Source: an uncultured Selenomonadaceae bacterium
Lineage (GTDB): Bacteria > Bacillota > Negativicutes > Selenomonadales > Selenomonadaceae
Length of the DNA stretch: 13,860 nucleotides
Assembly (NCBI GenBank): GCA_905233325.1
Contig: CAJODU010000066.1
Coordinates: forward strand, 1 to 13,860
Reading direction: 5' to 3'
Below the pieces are notes generated by a model. It had not been told where the DNA came from. It searched no databases and saw only the letters and a program-made list of their open reading frames with translations. Shown here piece by piece: positions 1 through 7,152 of the stretch; positions within the stretch are counted from its first letter, which is position 1, and each line of letters starts with the position of its first letter. Position numbers and translations under genes: made by a program.

Positions 1-1
1 C

Positions 2-478
2 ATCGGACACTGGCGCAACAATGATTTTAAGCTCGACAATGAACGAATCGACTGCAAGGATAAAATTGTCATAATCGGAAGGGCTGATGAAAATTGTGCT
101 GACTTCCATGTAACACCGTTTGGCACTATGCCTGGTATGTACATTCACGGAAATATTATCGCAACAATTTTATCAGATACTCAACCGCATTTAGCATCTA
201 TGACAAAAAGTATCATCGTTGAAACATTGCTGGTTATCATAGCTGCATATGTATTTTTAAATCTTAGTGCATTTAAATCAAAATGTATAGTGTTGCTTAT
301 GATCGGACTTTGCTGGATAATTTCTTTTGCTTATTTCTGTTTTACTAATGAATTTGTGATTTTGATTTTTGCATTCACGAGCATAGGAATTTACAATTTT
401 ATTAATAATATAGAAAATTTTTTCAGAAATGGACTTTCAAGGAATCCTATGAGAAGATTTTTCAGAGTCAGAAGATAA
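2..478 (+). CDS. CHASE2-domain membrane sensor, C-terminal part (5' partial, no output domain)
   Basis: The frame is open from the left edge (first codon at base 2) to TAA at 476-478, so the visible 158 residues are the end of a longer protein. The ATG at 128 is internal. Residues 1-60 look like the end of a CHASE2 extracytoplasmic sensor domain: a beta-strand KIVIIG, then ADENCADFHVTPFG and PGMYIHGNIIATIL, matching the family pattern of G...D...P...PG..vHa.....il. Three hydrophobic helices follow at about 71-89, 95-114 and 118-135, as is usual after CHASE2. In known CHASE2 proteins a cytoplasmic kinase, cyclase or GGDEF domain normally comes next. Here the protein ends after a short basic tail rich in Arg and Phe. 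It lies 47 bases upstream of the TPR-CHAT gene on the same strand, probably in one operon. The ligand is unknown. The family call is fairly sure; the role is inference. Confidence 0.82.
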   Translation: MGHWRNNDFKLDNERIDCKDKIVIIGRADENCADFHVTPFGTMPGMYIHGNIIATILSDTQPHLASMTKSIIVETLLVIIAAYVFLNLSAFKSKCIVLLMIGLCWIISFAYFCFTNEFVILIFAFTSIGIYNFINNIENFFRNGLSRNPMRRFFRVRR

Positions 479-525
479 GATATAGTATGTAAAAATTTTT
501 AATTTTTGATTGGAGATGGTGCAAT

Positions 526-3500
526 ATGTTTAAATTCGTAGTCATTTTGTCAATGCTCATAGTTATACCCTTAAGAGTGTTTGCATTCACAACCGAAGAA
601 GAAAAACAAATAAATATGGCATTGCAATATAAAACATACAATATTGCACCAAAAGATGCAGTATCAGTGTTAATGCAATATGGATATCTGAAAAATGCTG
701 AAGAATTAATAGAAACTGAAATAAGATACAGAGGCGGCTTTGACCTTGAATACAATAGACTTTTGGCTGATATATATGTTTGGGAACACAAATATTCAAA
801 AGTCTTTCAAGAAGAGAAGAAAATTATAGAATATTTTAAAGCACATAATCATATGCTCAACTATGATGATGAAGTTTTAACTGAAAAGCTGAGGGCGGCT
901 TTTATTTATAATGCTGCCGGCTATCCTGAACAAGCTGCACAATCCGGCGAGGCCATCTTTCTAAATGTACAAAATCGCTATGGTATGCAAGATGAGCGAA
1001 CGCTTAAATTAATGAAAACTTTAGCACAGGCTTATCACAGCATAGGAAGAGAAGAAGAAAGCATCAAACTTTATCAAGAATTGTACGATTTGAATCAAAA
1101 TATGTATGGTCAAAATTCAAGGCAAGCTATTTTGAGTTTTAACGATTTGGCAGGTGCTCGTTTGAATGCTGAAGGTGCTCAAAATAAAGATGAAATTTTT
1201 CTCAATCTTTTGGAATATATGAAAAATATGCCTCAAGATACCGAGAGGGATAAATTAGACAAACTTAGAATACAATACAATATTGCAGCTTACTATAATG
1301 AATTGGGGAAATATGATCTTTGCCTTCAACAAATGAATAATTTATTTATAGGATATGATTCACTTTTTGACAAATATAAAACAGTTTATGGCTCAATACC
1401 TTTCGGCGAAATAGCTACACAACAAGTGAGAGTTTTGGGAAGTTTAGCTAAGTGTTATGAAGATATGGGCAATGATGCAGAATCCCTGACTTATAATCTT
1501 AAAGCCTTTGAATTGGCTAATGAAATATATGGCAAAGATCATCAAGAAACATTGAATATAATGTCGGGGCTTGCTAACAATTATGTAAATCTGGCAAGAT
1601 ATGAAGAAACACTAAATATGGCAACAGAAGTGCTGGAAAAAAGTAAAAAATTAAGCGGAGAGACCGGAATAACGACTTTAGATTCAATGTACTGTCTCGC
1701 TAGATCTTACGCGATGAGTGGAGAGGTAATTAAAGCAAGAGGAATTGCCGAAGAAGGTTTTACATTAATAAGGCAAATGCCAATGTACAACCCAAGTACA
1801 AAGATAAAATTTTTAGATACTCTTGTGTCGGATTATTTGATTCTTAACGAAATGAACTTAGCACTTGATTTTCAGAAAGCTTTGATAAATGCTACAAAAA
1901 GTTACTTTGGCGAAGAACATCCTCACACTCTGCATGAGATGGCAGCTTTGGCAGATATTTACAATAAAATCGGTGGAAACGACAATTACAAGACTGCTAT
2001 TGAATTGAGCAGTAAAGCCTTAAATTTGCAAAGTCAAATATTAACGAATGATGATGCAGAAATACTTTATACAACGGGCGTACTTGCTCGTGCATACAGT
2101 CTGAACAATCAAGATAATGAGGCGGTTGATTATTATAAGACATTAATTGACGGCTATGAAAATATGCGTGAAAAATATACTGATCTTTCTTCTGATGTTA
2201 AAAGTAAATGGTTCGCAACAAAGATAGATTCCTACAAGGAAGCGGCTCATGTTTTCAGTAAAACCGGATTGATGTCAGAAGCTTTCCAAACTACTGAACT
2301 CTGTAAGGCAAGAGACTTGGCAGAAAAATACAGCGATCAACTTATAAGTTCCAACACAATGTTTAATAATGAAGAGCAGGAAAAATTTCAAAAATATCAT
2401 GAATTGATGACTAAAGGTAAAAAATTGATCAATTTTGCTCTAAAAAAGAATGATTTAAAAAATATGCTTCTTTTGGAAAATGATTACAATACACTTATGG
2501 AGAAATACAGGAAATTCAAGGAAGAATTACAAATCAAGTATCCTGCATATCAGAGAATAGCGGATATGCAGAAAGTTGATGTAAATAAGGATAAAGAAGT
2601 TTTGTCTGAAGGAACTTCCTATATCAATTTCACCATAAATAAAGAAGATAATGAAATTTTGGTTTTTGTTGCCAAGCCAGGGGAACAGATAAACGGTACA
2701 ATCATTCCTATTGATGAAAATTTTTTCAATCAATGCCAGCTTTATCATGATTTACTTGCCTATCCTAATGTTGACAGCATGAAGATGGATAATAAATATC
2801 TTTGGAAACTTAGCGACGGCAGCTATATGATTACAAACGGGCGCAAGTCTCCTGCAGAAAGTGCTGTTAATGCCAGCAATTTTAAAGCGTTCAGTTCACT
2901 TCAAAAGGAATTATCTATATCGCTTGGGGAAAAACTTTTAAAACCTCTTGAAATGTATCTGGGTAATAATTGGGTTATATCGCCTGACAGTGAATTGAGC
3001 AGTATACCTTTTGAAACACTTCAATATAAAGGTAAAAAAGCCATTGAATCGGCAAATATCAGTTATGTGCCTTCGCTGACAGTGCTCAAGATAATGAAGG
3101 AGCAATCTGTAAAAAATGCAGCATTAGGCGAGCGTAAAGATCTCTTTGCAATGGGTAATGCAATTTATGGTAACAATGAAATTGCCGAAACGCGCGGCAG
3201 TATGGTTGATTTTTCGGATAATCTCAGAGGCAGTAATGATCCAACGAAAAAAATCAATTTAAGAGAAATAAAGTGGAATAACTTGCCTGGTACGGGTAAA
3301 GAACTTGAACAGGTATCTAATCTTTTCGGTGAATACAAAAAAACAATTTTAAGTGGACAAAATGCTTCTGAAGGCAATTTGAAATCTTTAGATAAAAGCA
3401 GAGAGCTGTCCTCATACAAATTCTTGTTATTTGCTACTCATGGATTATTTGTACCGACAAAGCCGGAATTAAGTTCAATAGTTTTGAGTCAAGGCTTGAA

Positions 3501-3858
3501 CGAAGGAAGTAATGATGGATATGTAACCGTTGCTGAATGGATGGGATATAATCTCAGTAGTGAGTTGGTTTATCTTTCTGCTTGTGAATCAGGTCTTGGA
3601 GGATATAAGGCGGGTGAGGGGATTATTGGTATACCTTACGCCCTGACTGTTGCCGGTAATAAAGATACTGTAATGAGTCTCTGGAAGGTCAACGACGAGG
3701 CAACTGCTGAATTTTCGACAGCCTTCTTCAAGAAACTCAGTGAAGGTCAATCAGAAGTCAAAGCACTCAATGATACTAAACGCGAATTTTTAGCTAATCC
3801 CAATGCAAAATTCAACAGTCCATCAGTTTGGGCAGCCTTCTTGTTGTATGGTATCTAA
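526..3858 (+). CDS. Exported TPR-CHAT protein (caspase-like fold, His/Cys dyad present)
   Basis: The protein has 1110 residues. The ATG at 526 follows a GGAGATGG ribosome site at 512-519. Residues 1-20 form a signal peptide (basic start, hydrophobic core, VFA then F), so the protein should act outside the cytoplasm. Residues about 100-600 are helical TPR repeats of the kinesin-light-chain type, recognisable by YG..D..TL followed by LA..Y...G near residues 152-181, 330-375 and 460-485. A charged, probably coiled-coil stretch lies at about 615-690. The C-terminal CHAT domain (about 790-1110) shows ISPDSELSSIPFETL, then LPGTGKELEQV, then ATHG with His972 and SACESG with Cys1020. These are the expected dyad of the caspase-like (clan CD) fold, so peptidase activity is plausible but unproven. 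CHAT genes near CHASE2 and FecR-like genes are known, for example in cyanobacteria. The substrate is unknown. Base composition is clearly more AT-rich than in the right-hand operon. Confidence 0.9.
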   Translation: MFKFVVILSMLIVIPLRVFAFTTEEEKQINMALQYKTYNIAPKDAVSVLMQYGYLKNAEELIETEIRYRGGFDLEYNRLLADIYVWEHKYSKVFQEEKKIIEYFKAHNHMLNYDDEVLTEKLRAAFIYNAAGYPEQAAQSGEAIFLNVQNRYGMQDERTLKLMKTLAQAYHSIGREEESIKLYQELYDLNQNMYGQNSRQAILSFNDLAGARLNAEGAQNKDEIFLNLLEYMKNMPQDTERDKLDKLRIQYNIAAYYNELGKYDLCLQQMNNLFIGYDSLFDKYKTVYGSIPFGEIATQQVRVLGSLAKCYEDMGNDAESLTYNLKAFELANEIYGKDHQETLNIMSGLANNYVNLARYEETLNMATEVLEKSKKLSGETGITTLDSMYCLARSYAMSGEVIKARGIAEEGFTLIRQMPMYNPSTKIKFLDTLVSDYLILNEMNLALDFQKALINATKSYFGEEHPHTLHEMAALADIYNKIGGNDNYKTAIELSSKALNLQSQILTNDDAEILYTTGVLARAYSLNNQDNEAVDYYKTLIDGYENMREKYTDLSSDVKSKWFATKIDSYKEAAHVFSKTGLMSEAFQTTELCKARDLAEKYSDQLISSNTMFNNEEQEKFQKYHELMTKGKKLINFALKKNDLKNMLLLENDYNTLMEKYRKFKEELQIKYPAYQRIADMQKVDVNKDKEVLSEGTSYINFTINKEDNEILVFVAKPGEQINGTIIPIDENFFNQCQLYHDLLAYPNVDSMKMDNKYLWKLSDGSYMITNGRKSPAESAVNASNFKAFSSLQKELSISLGEKLLKPLEMYLGNNWVISPDSELSSIPFETLQYKGKKAIESANISYVPSLTVLKIMKEQSVKNAALGERKDLFAMGNAIYGNNEIAETRGSMVDFSDNLRGSNDPTKKINLREIKWNNLPGTGKELEQVSNLFGEYKKTILSGQNASEGNLKSLDKSRELSSYKFLLFATHGLFVPTKPELSSIVLSQGLNEGSNDGYVTVAEWMGYNLSSELVYLSACESGLGGYKAGEGIIGIPYALTVAGNKDTVMSLWKVNDEATAEFSTAFFKKLSEGQSEVKALNDTKREFLANPNAKFNSPSVWAAFLLYGI

Positions 3859-3862
3859 ATTT

Positions 3863-3868
3863 AGGAGG
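3863..3868 (+). promoter_or_regulatory. Strong ribosome binding site that fixes a TTG start
   Basis: AGGAGG lies 7 bases before the TTG at 3876, just after the TPR-CHAT stop codon. It decides the start of the FecR-like gene. The in-frame ATG at 3828 lies inside the CHAT gene, lacks such a site, and would put 16 extra residues before the signal peptide. Confidence 0.85.
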
Positions 3869-3875
3869 AATTGTT

Positions 3876-4769
3876 TTGAAAAAGTTAGTTGTAGGAATTT
3901 TGATGTCTGCTGCTGTTATGACGGCGAATGTGCAACCTGTTTTCGCTTATCCAAGTCCCGTGGCGGTGATAACAAATTATGACTCCGTTGCCGGTACTAT
4001 ATCAATTCAGCGTGCAAACGGCGAACCTGATGGTGCAGAGGCACTGCTTTATCCGGGGGATCAAATTACCGGCAGTGTCGGGAATGTTCAAATAAATTGC
4101 GGCCCCTATGCTGATTTTTACTCAACGGGATCAGCTTATGTCATTTCATATAATCCGCCTTCAGGATTTTGGCAAGTGGCGAACAAAGTTATTACAACCG
4201 TAAGTGATTTTTGGAATAATGTTGAAACTGTCGTGACGGGAGCCAGCCGCGGTGCGGGGTCTGAATACGACTTGCGACCAATGCCTGGTTATGACGTTAC
4301 CATTTTGAAAAATGAAAATGTTAATTTCAGTTGGGACAGCGAAGGTGCAAGTAATTTTTCTATTATTGATTCAAATGGCGGCACTGTATTTGAGCAAAAT
4401 GTCAGCGGAAAAGACAGTATAAGCATTAATCCGAGTGCATTAGGCTTAAATCCTGACAGCAAGTATGAATGGAAAGTTGATAACGACTATCAAAAATATA
4501 AATTCTCCATTTTGAATGGTGAGGCAGAAACTCAACTGAAAGCTAAATTGTCGGAGATTGAAGTTGCATTTCCATCAAAAGAGAAATGTGTACTGGAAAA
4601 GGCAAAGTATTTGCAGTTGATAAGCGATATTTATCCTGAGCAAGTAGATTTCTACTGGCTGAGTGGACAAATGCTAAATGCTGCATCAATGACTTCAGAG
4701 AAAAATCAGCAAGAAAAAACGTTGTTATTGTCGAAGTGCAAGCAGCATTTAGATAACGAAATGCAATAA
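3876..4769 (+). CDS. Exported protein with FecR-like and Ig-like domains
   Basis: The protein has 297 residues from the TTG start. Residues 1-24 are a classical signal peptide (KK, hydrophobic core, PVFA then Y), so it is exported. Residues about 28-95 resemble a FecR-type beta domain: AGTISIQRANGE, then LLYPGDQI, then VQINCGPYADF. A second beta-sandwich, Ig- or fibronectin-like, spans about 140-213 (VNFSWDSEGASNFSI to YEWKVDNDYQKYKF). Residues about 218-297 are helical and charged. There is no transmembrane segment after the signal peptide and no enzyme motif. The gene starts 17 bases after the TPR-CHAT stop and ends 13 bases before rsmI, so it is translated with both. A role as partner, ligand or scaffold of the exported CHAT protein is inferred from position alone. 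The FecR-like assignment is by pattern and needs a profile search. Confidence 0.7.
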   Translation: MKKLVVGILMSAAVMTANVQPVFAYPSPVAVITNYDSVAGTISIQRANGEPDGAEALLYPGDQITGSVGNVQINCGPYADFYSTGSAYVISYNPPSGFWQVANKVITTVSDFWNNVETVVTGASRGAGSEYDLRPMPGYDVTILKNENVNFSWDSEGASNFSIIDSNGGTVFEQNVSGKDSISINPSALGLNPDSKYEWKVDNDYQKYKFSILNGEAETQLKAKLSEIEVAFPSKEKCVLEKAKYLQLISDIYPEQVDFYWLSGQMLNAASMTSEKNQQEKTLLLSKCKQHLDNEMQ

Positions 4770-4782
4770 ATAGGGTATTGAA

Positions 4783-5625
4783 ATGAATGAGGAAAAAAGC
4801 GTACTTTATCTCGTGGCGACACCGATTGGCAATCTTGAGGATATGACTTTTCGCGCAGTCAAGGTGCTGAATGAGGTTGACTTCATCGCTGCCGAAGACA
4901 CAAGGCACACTCGCAAACTTTTGACGCATTTCGATATTCATACGCCGCTGATTCGCTACGACGAAAACAACAAAGCCATTGCCGGTGCAGAGATAATCGA
5001 ACGCCTCAAGAGCGGTGAGAGTGCTGCTTGTGTGAGTGATGCCGGTCTGCCTGCAATCTCTGATCCGGGGGCTGACTTGGTGAGGCTGGCGATTGAGGCA
5101 AATATAAAAGTTGTGCCGATACCCGGAGCTAATGCTGCATTGTCAGCATTAATCTGCTCAGGCTTGGACACAACTACATTTACATTCGTAGGATTCCTCC
5201 CAAAAACTGCCAAAAAATGTATGGAAGTCTTGGAGGAGCTCAAACCCCACAAAGAGACTCTTATATTCTACGAGGCTCCTCATCATTTGAAGGCAACCTT
5301 GCGTAACTTGCTAAAAGTAGCCGGTAATCGTGAGGCTGTACTTGCCCGCGAACTTACCAAAATCCATGAAGAGTTCATTCACGGAAGACTTGAAGATTTA
5401 ATAAAACGCTTTGACGAGACTGAACCGCGTGGAGAATTTGTCATAGTCGTCGAAGGTGCCGGTGATGTTGTTGTCAATGAAACTGCCGTCTCAACACTTG
5501 ACATATCAACAATCTATCAAAAATTCCTTGACGATGGTCTCGACAAAAAGTCCGCTATGCGTGAAACTGCAAAACGGCTTAATATAGGCCGCCGTGATGT
5601 TTACAATCAAATTTTTGCAAAATAA
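4783..5625 (+). CDS. rsmI: 16S rRNA (cytidine-1402-2'-O)-methyltransferase RsmI
   Basis: This SAM-dependent enzyme 2'-O-methylates C1402 of 16S rRNA in the ribosomal decoding centre. The 280 residues match the usual family length. The N-terminus carries LYLVATPIGNLEDMTFRA (8-25) and the AAEDTRHT motif (36-43). VSDAGLPAISDPG lies at 84-96 and VPIPGANA at 111-118, both typical of the tetrapyrrole-methylase fold that RsmI shares. FYEAPHHL (162-169) and a C-terminal helical helix-turn-helix-like segment (about 240-280) complete the family pattern. The ATG at 4783 has AGGG at 4772-4775, 7 bases upstream. The gene follows the FecR-like gene by 13 bases, so it may be transcribed with the CHAT cluster although its function is unrelated. 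It ends only two bases before the CCA end of the convergent tRNA-Ser gene, with no terminator hairpin between them. Confidence 0.97.
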   Translation: MNEEKSVLYLVATPIGNLEDMTFRAVKVLNEVDFIAAEDTRHTRKLLTHFDIHTPLIRYDENNKAIAGAEIIERLKSGESAACVSDAGLPAISDPGADLVRLAIEANIKVVPIPGANAALSALICSGLDTTTFTFVGFLPKTAKKCMEVLEELKPHKETLIFYEAPHHLKATLRNLLKVAGNREAVLARELTKIHEEFIHGRLEDLIKRFDETEPRGEFVIVVEGAGDVVVNETAVSTLDISTIYQKFLDDGLDKKSAMRETAKRLNIGRRDVYNQIFAK

Positions 5626-7148
5626 AATGGCGGAGGGGGTGGGATTCGAACCCACGGTGGCTTTTGACCACACCGCTTTTCGAGAGCGGCACCTTCAACC
5701 ACTCGGACACTCCTCCGCGACGAGATTATTTTAGCACAATCTTTTGGATATTGCAATACTTTTTTATTTGATTTTCGCTTGTTCCATTCAAGAGAATTGA
5801 CAATCCGTTTAAAATCCCTGCCGCGTTCCTCAAAACCGGTGTACATATCGAAACTGGCACACGCAGGAGAGAGCAGAACAACTTGTGGAGTTTTGGCAAT
5901 CTCTTTGGCAATCTCAACCGCCTTATCCATGGAGTAACCGACTTCGTGGATTTTTTTGTTGTCGAAACCAATGTCAAGAGCGGCTTGCTTAAATCTGGCT
6001 GCGGCATCACCTAGGAGGATCAGCTCATCAACACGCGCCTTGACCAGTTCCATGAAGTCAGTGAGATCAGTGCCCTTGTCGTCGCCGCCGGCAAGGAGGA
6101 TTATATGGCCGTCGAAGGTCTCCAAGGCCTTGATGGCGGAATCGGTGTTGGTGGCCTTGGAGTCGTTGTAGTATTTGACGCCGTCGATCTCGCGTACAAA
6201 TTCAATTCTATGCTCCACGCCGGTGAAGGACATCAGGACTTGACGCATTTTGTGAGGCTCAGCACCCGCGAGGAAGGCAACCATTGAGGCAGCGAGGGCA
6301 TTTTCGACGTTGTGGCCGCCCTTGATACCTAGTTCATTAACTGTGCATAAACTGTGCACTTTGCCATTGAACTTGATGACCAGCTCATCACCTATGAGAC
6401 AAGCCCCCTCGTCAAGTTCACGTTGACGGCTGAAGTAGTAGACCTTGCAGCGGGCACGATCCTTAATACCGCGAGTGCGCTCATCATCGTAGTTGAGGAC
6501 AAGATAGTCGCCCTCGTCCTCCTCCGCGAAGATACGTTCCTTCATTTCTTGATAGACTTCCATGGAGCCGTGACGCTTGATATGGTCGGGCGTGATATTG
6601 AGGATTGCCGAGACTTTCGGGTGGAAGTGGTTGGTTGCCTCCATTTGATAGCTGGAGATCTCCGCCGCGATACAGCCGCCTTCATTGACTTCAAGGGCAA
6701 CTTCTGAAAGCGGGATCCCTATATTCCCACCGACGCCAACTTTCTTGTAAGACGTCTCCAGCAGCAGCCCCAGCAGAGTGACGGTCGTAGTCTTACCGTT
6801 GGTTCCGGTGACGGCACAGATAGGAGACTTTGATAAATCATACGCCAACTCAACCTCGCTGATGATTCTGATGTTTTTGTTGATTGCTGATTGCAGGAGC
6901 GGTATCCTCAACGGCACGGCAGGTGAGACTATTATCAAATCAACGCCGTCAAGAAGTGAGTCCTCCTGCTTGCCGAACTTCAATTCAATGTTGAGATTGC
7001 GGAGTTCATTAAAATCGTACTTGAGATCACTTTCAGCTTTGGCATCACTCAACGTCACCTCAGCCCCAAACTTCTTGGCAATCTTAGCCGCAGCGAATCC
7101 GCTGATCCCTGCACCTATCACCAAGATTTTTTTATCTTTGAAATCCAT
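5607..7148 (-). CDS. murD: UDP-N-acetylmuramoyl-L-alanine--D-glutamate ligase MurD, with abnormal 3' extension through tRNA-Ser
   Basis: MurD is a cytoplasmic ATP-dependent ligase that adds D-glutamate to UDP-MurNAc-L-Ala in peptidoglycan synthesis. Seen here: an N-terminal Rossmann motif VIGAGISGFA (10-19), the ATP loop GTNGKTTT (115-122), the NITPDHIKRHG region (184-194), GVEHRIE (310-316), YYNDSKATN (326-334) and the final LLSPACASFDMY...ERG motif (425-442). Recognisable MurD ends at about Leu453, the usual family length. The frame has no stop there. It continues 60 more residues to TAA at 5607: about 24 residues across the tRNA promoter, about 30 that are tRNA-Ser read as protein, then a few antisense to the end of rsmI. 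The ATG at 7148 has AGAGG at 7158-7162, inside the end of the DUF362 gene, which stops 4 bases upstream. Its function is certain; its true end is not. Confidence 0.93.
   Translation of the reverse strand: MDFKDKKILVIGAGISGFAAAKIAKKFGAEVTLSDAKAESDLKYDFNELRNLNIELKFGKQEDSLLDGVDLIIVSPAVPLRIPLLQSAINKNIRIISEVELAYDLSKSPICAVTGTNGKTTTVTLLGLLLETSYKKVGVGGNIGIPLSEVALEVNEGGCIAAEISSYQMEATNHFHPKVSAILNITPDHIKRHGSMEVYQEMKERIFAEEDEGDYLVLNYDDERTRGIKDRARCKVYYFSRQRELDEGACLIGDELVIKFNGKVHSLCTVNELGIKGGHNVENALAASMVAFLAGAEPHKMRQVLMSFTGVEHRIEFVREIDGVKYYNDSKATNTDSAIKALETFDGHIILLAGGDDKGTDLTDFMELVKARVDELILLGDAAARFKQAALDIGFDNKKIHEVGYSMDKAVEIAKEIAKTPQVVLLSPACASFDMYTGFEERGRDFKRIVNSLEWNKRKSNKKVLQYPKDCAKIISSRRSVRVVEGAALEKRCGQKPPWVRIPPPPPFYFAKI
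5628..5716 (-). tRNA. tRNA-Ser (anticodon CGA), CCA encoded
   Basis: Read on the - strand, the gene starts GGAGGAG at 5716 and ends CCA at 5630-5628, 89 bases in all. The anticodon stem CCGCT/AGCGG encloses the loop CTCGAAA, so the anticodon is CGA (bases 5682-5680), which reads UCG serine codons. The long variable arm, with stem GTGG/CCAC and an A-rich loop, makes it class II, as expected for serine. The T arm is GTGGG-TTCGAAT-CCCAC, and the discriminator base is G. Acceptor pairs 1-5 and 7 are Watson-Crick, but pair 6-67 is A-C. The gene has a promoter at 5728-5756. It also lies inside the open reading frame that continues from murD, whose last 30 or so residues are tRNA read as protein. 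Confidence 0.96.
5728..5756 (-). promoter_or_regulatory. Sigma-70-type promoter of the tRNA-Ser gene
   Basis: On the - strand a -35 box TTGCAA (5756-5751) and a -10 box TAAAAT (5733-5728) are separated by exactly 17 bases. The -10 is extended by TGC just before it. The expected start, about 7 bases downstream near 5721, gives a leader of only about 5 bases before the tRNA 5' end at 5716, which is typical of tRNA genes. The promoter lies inside the uninterrupted murD reading frame but beyond the conserved MurD core. Confidence 0.72.
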
Positions 7149-7152
7149 TGCA

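Noticed and set aside
128..478. Short membrane protein starting at the ATG at 128
   Set aside because: The frame is open upstream to base 2 and the upstream residues continue a CHASE2 domain, so this Met is internal to a partial gene.
479..525. AAAAATTTTT palindrome between the CHASE2 and CHAT genes as terminator or operator
   Set aside because: It is a short pure A/T palindrome with no GC stem; in AT-rich DNA this is expected by chance.
468..799. Antisense and alternate-frame ORFs overlapping the real genes across the window (for example - strand 468-799, + strand 6354-6707 and 6778-7167)
   Set aside because: They lie opposite well-identified genes, show no recognisable family and no convincing ribosome sites.
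526..3858. TPR-CHAT protein as part of a type III-E CRISPR (Craspase) or gasdermin-type defence system
   Set aside because: It has a signal peptide, and no Cas7-11, CRISPR array or gasdermin-like gene is nearby.
3828..3875. ATG at 3828 as start of the FecR-like protein
   Set aside because: It lies inside the CHAT coding region with no ribosome site. The TTG at 3876 has AGGAGG at ideal spacing and begins exactly at a signal peptide.
5607..5717. Proline-rich C-terminal tail of MurD as a new functional domain
   Set aside because: The residues are a direct translation of the tRNA-Ser gene and of rsmI antisense; the proline run comes from the T arm and acceptor stem.
5757..5770. A-run on the - strand near the murD end as a programmed -1 frameshift site
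   Set aside because: The run is AAU AAA AAA G in the murD frame, which does not fit X XXY YYZ phasing, and no stimulatory hairpin is evident. A simple indel explains the open frame better.
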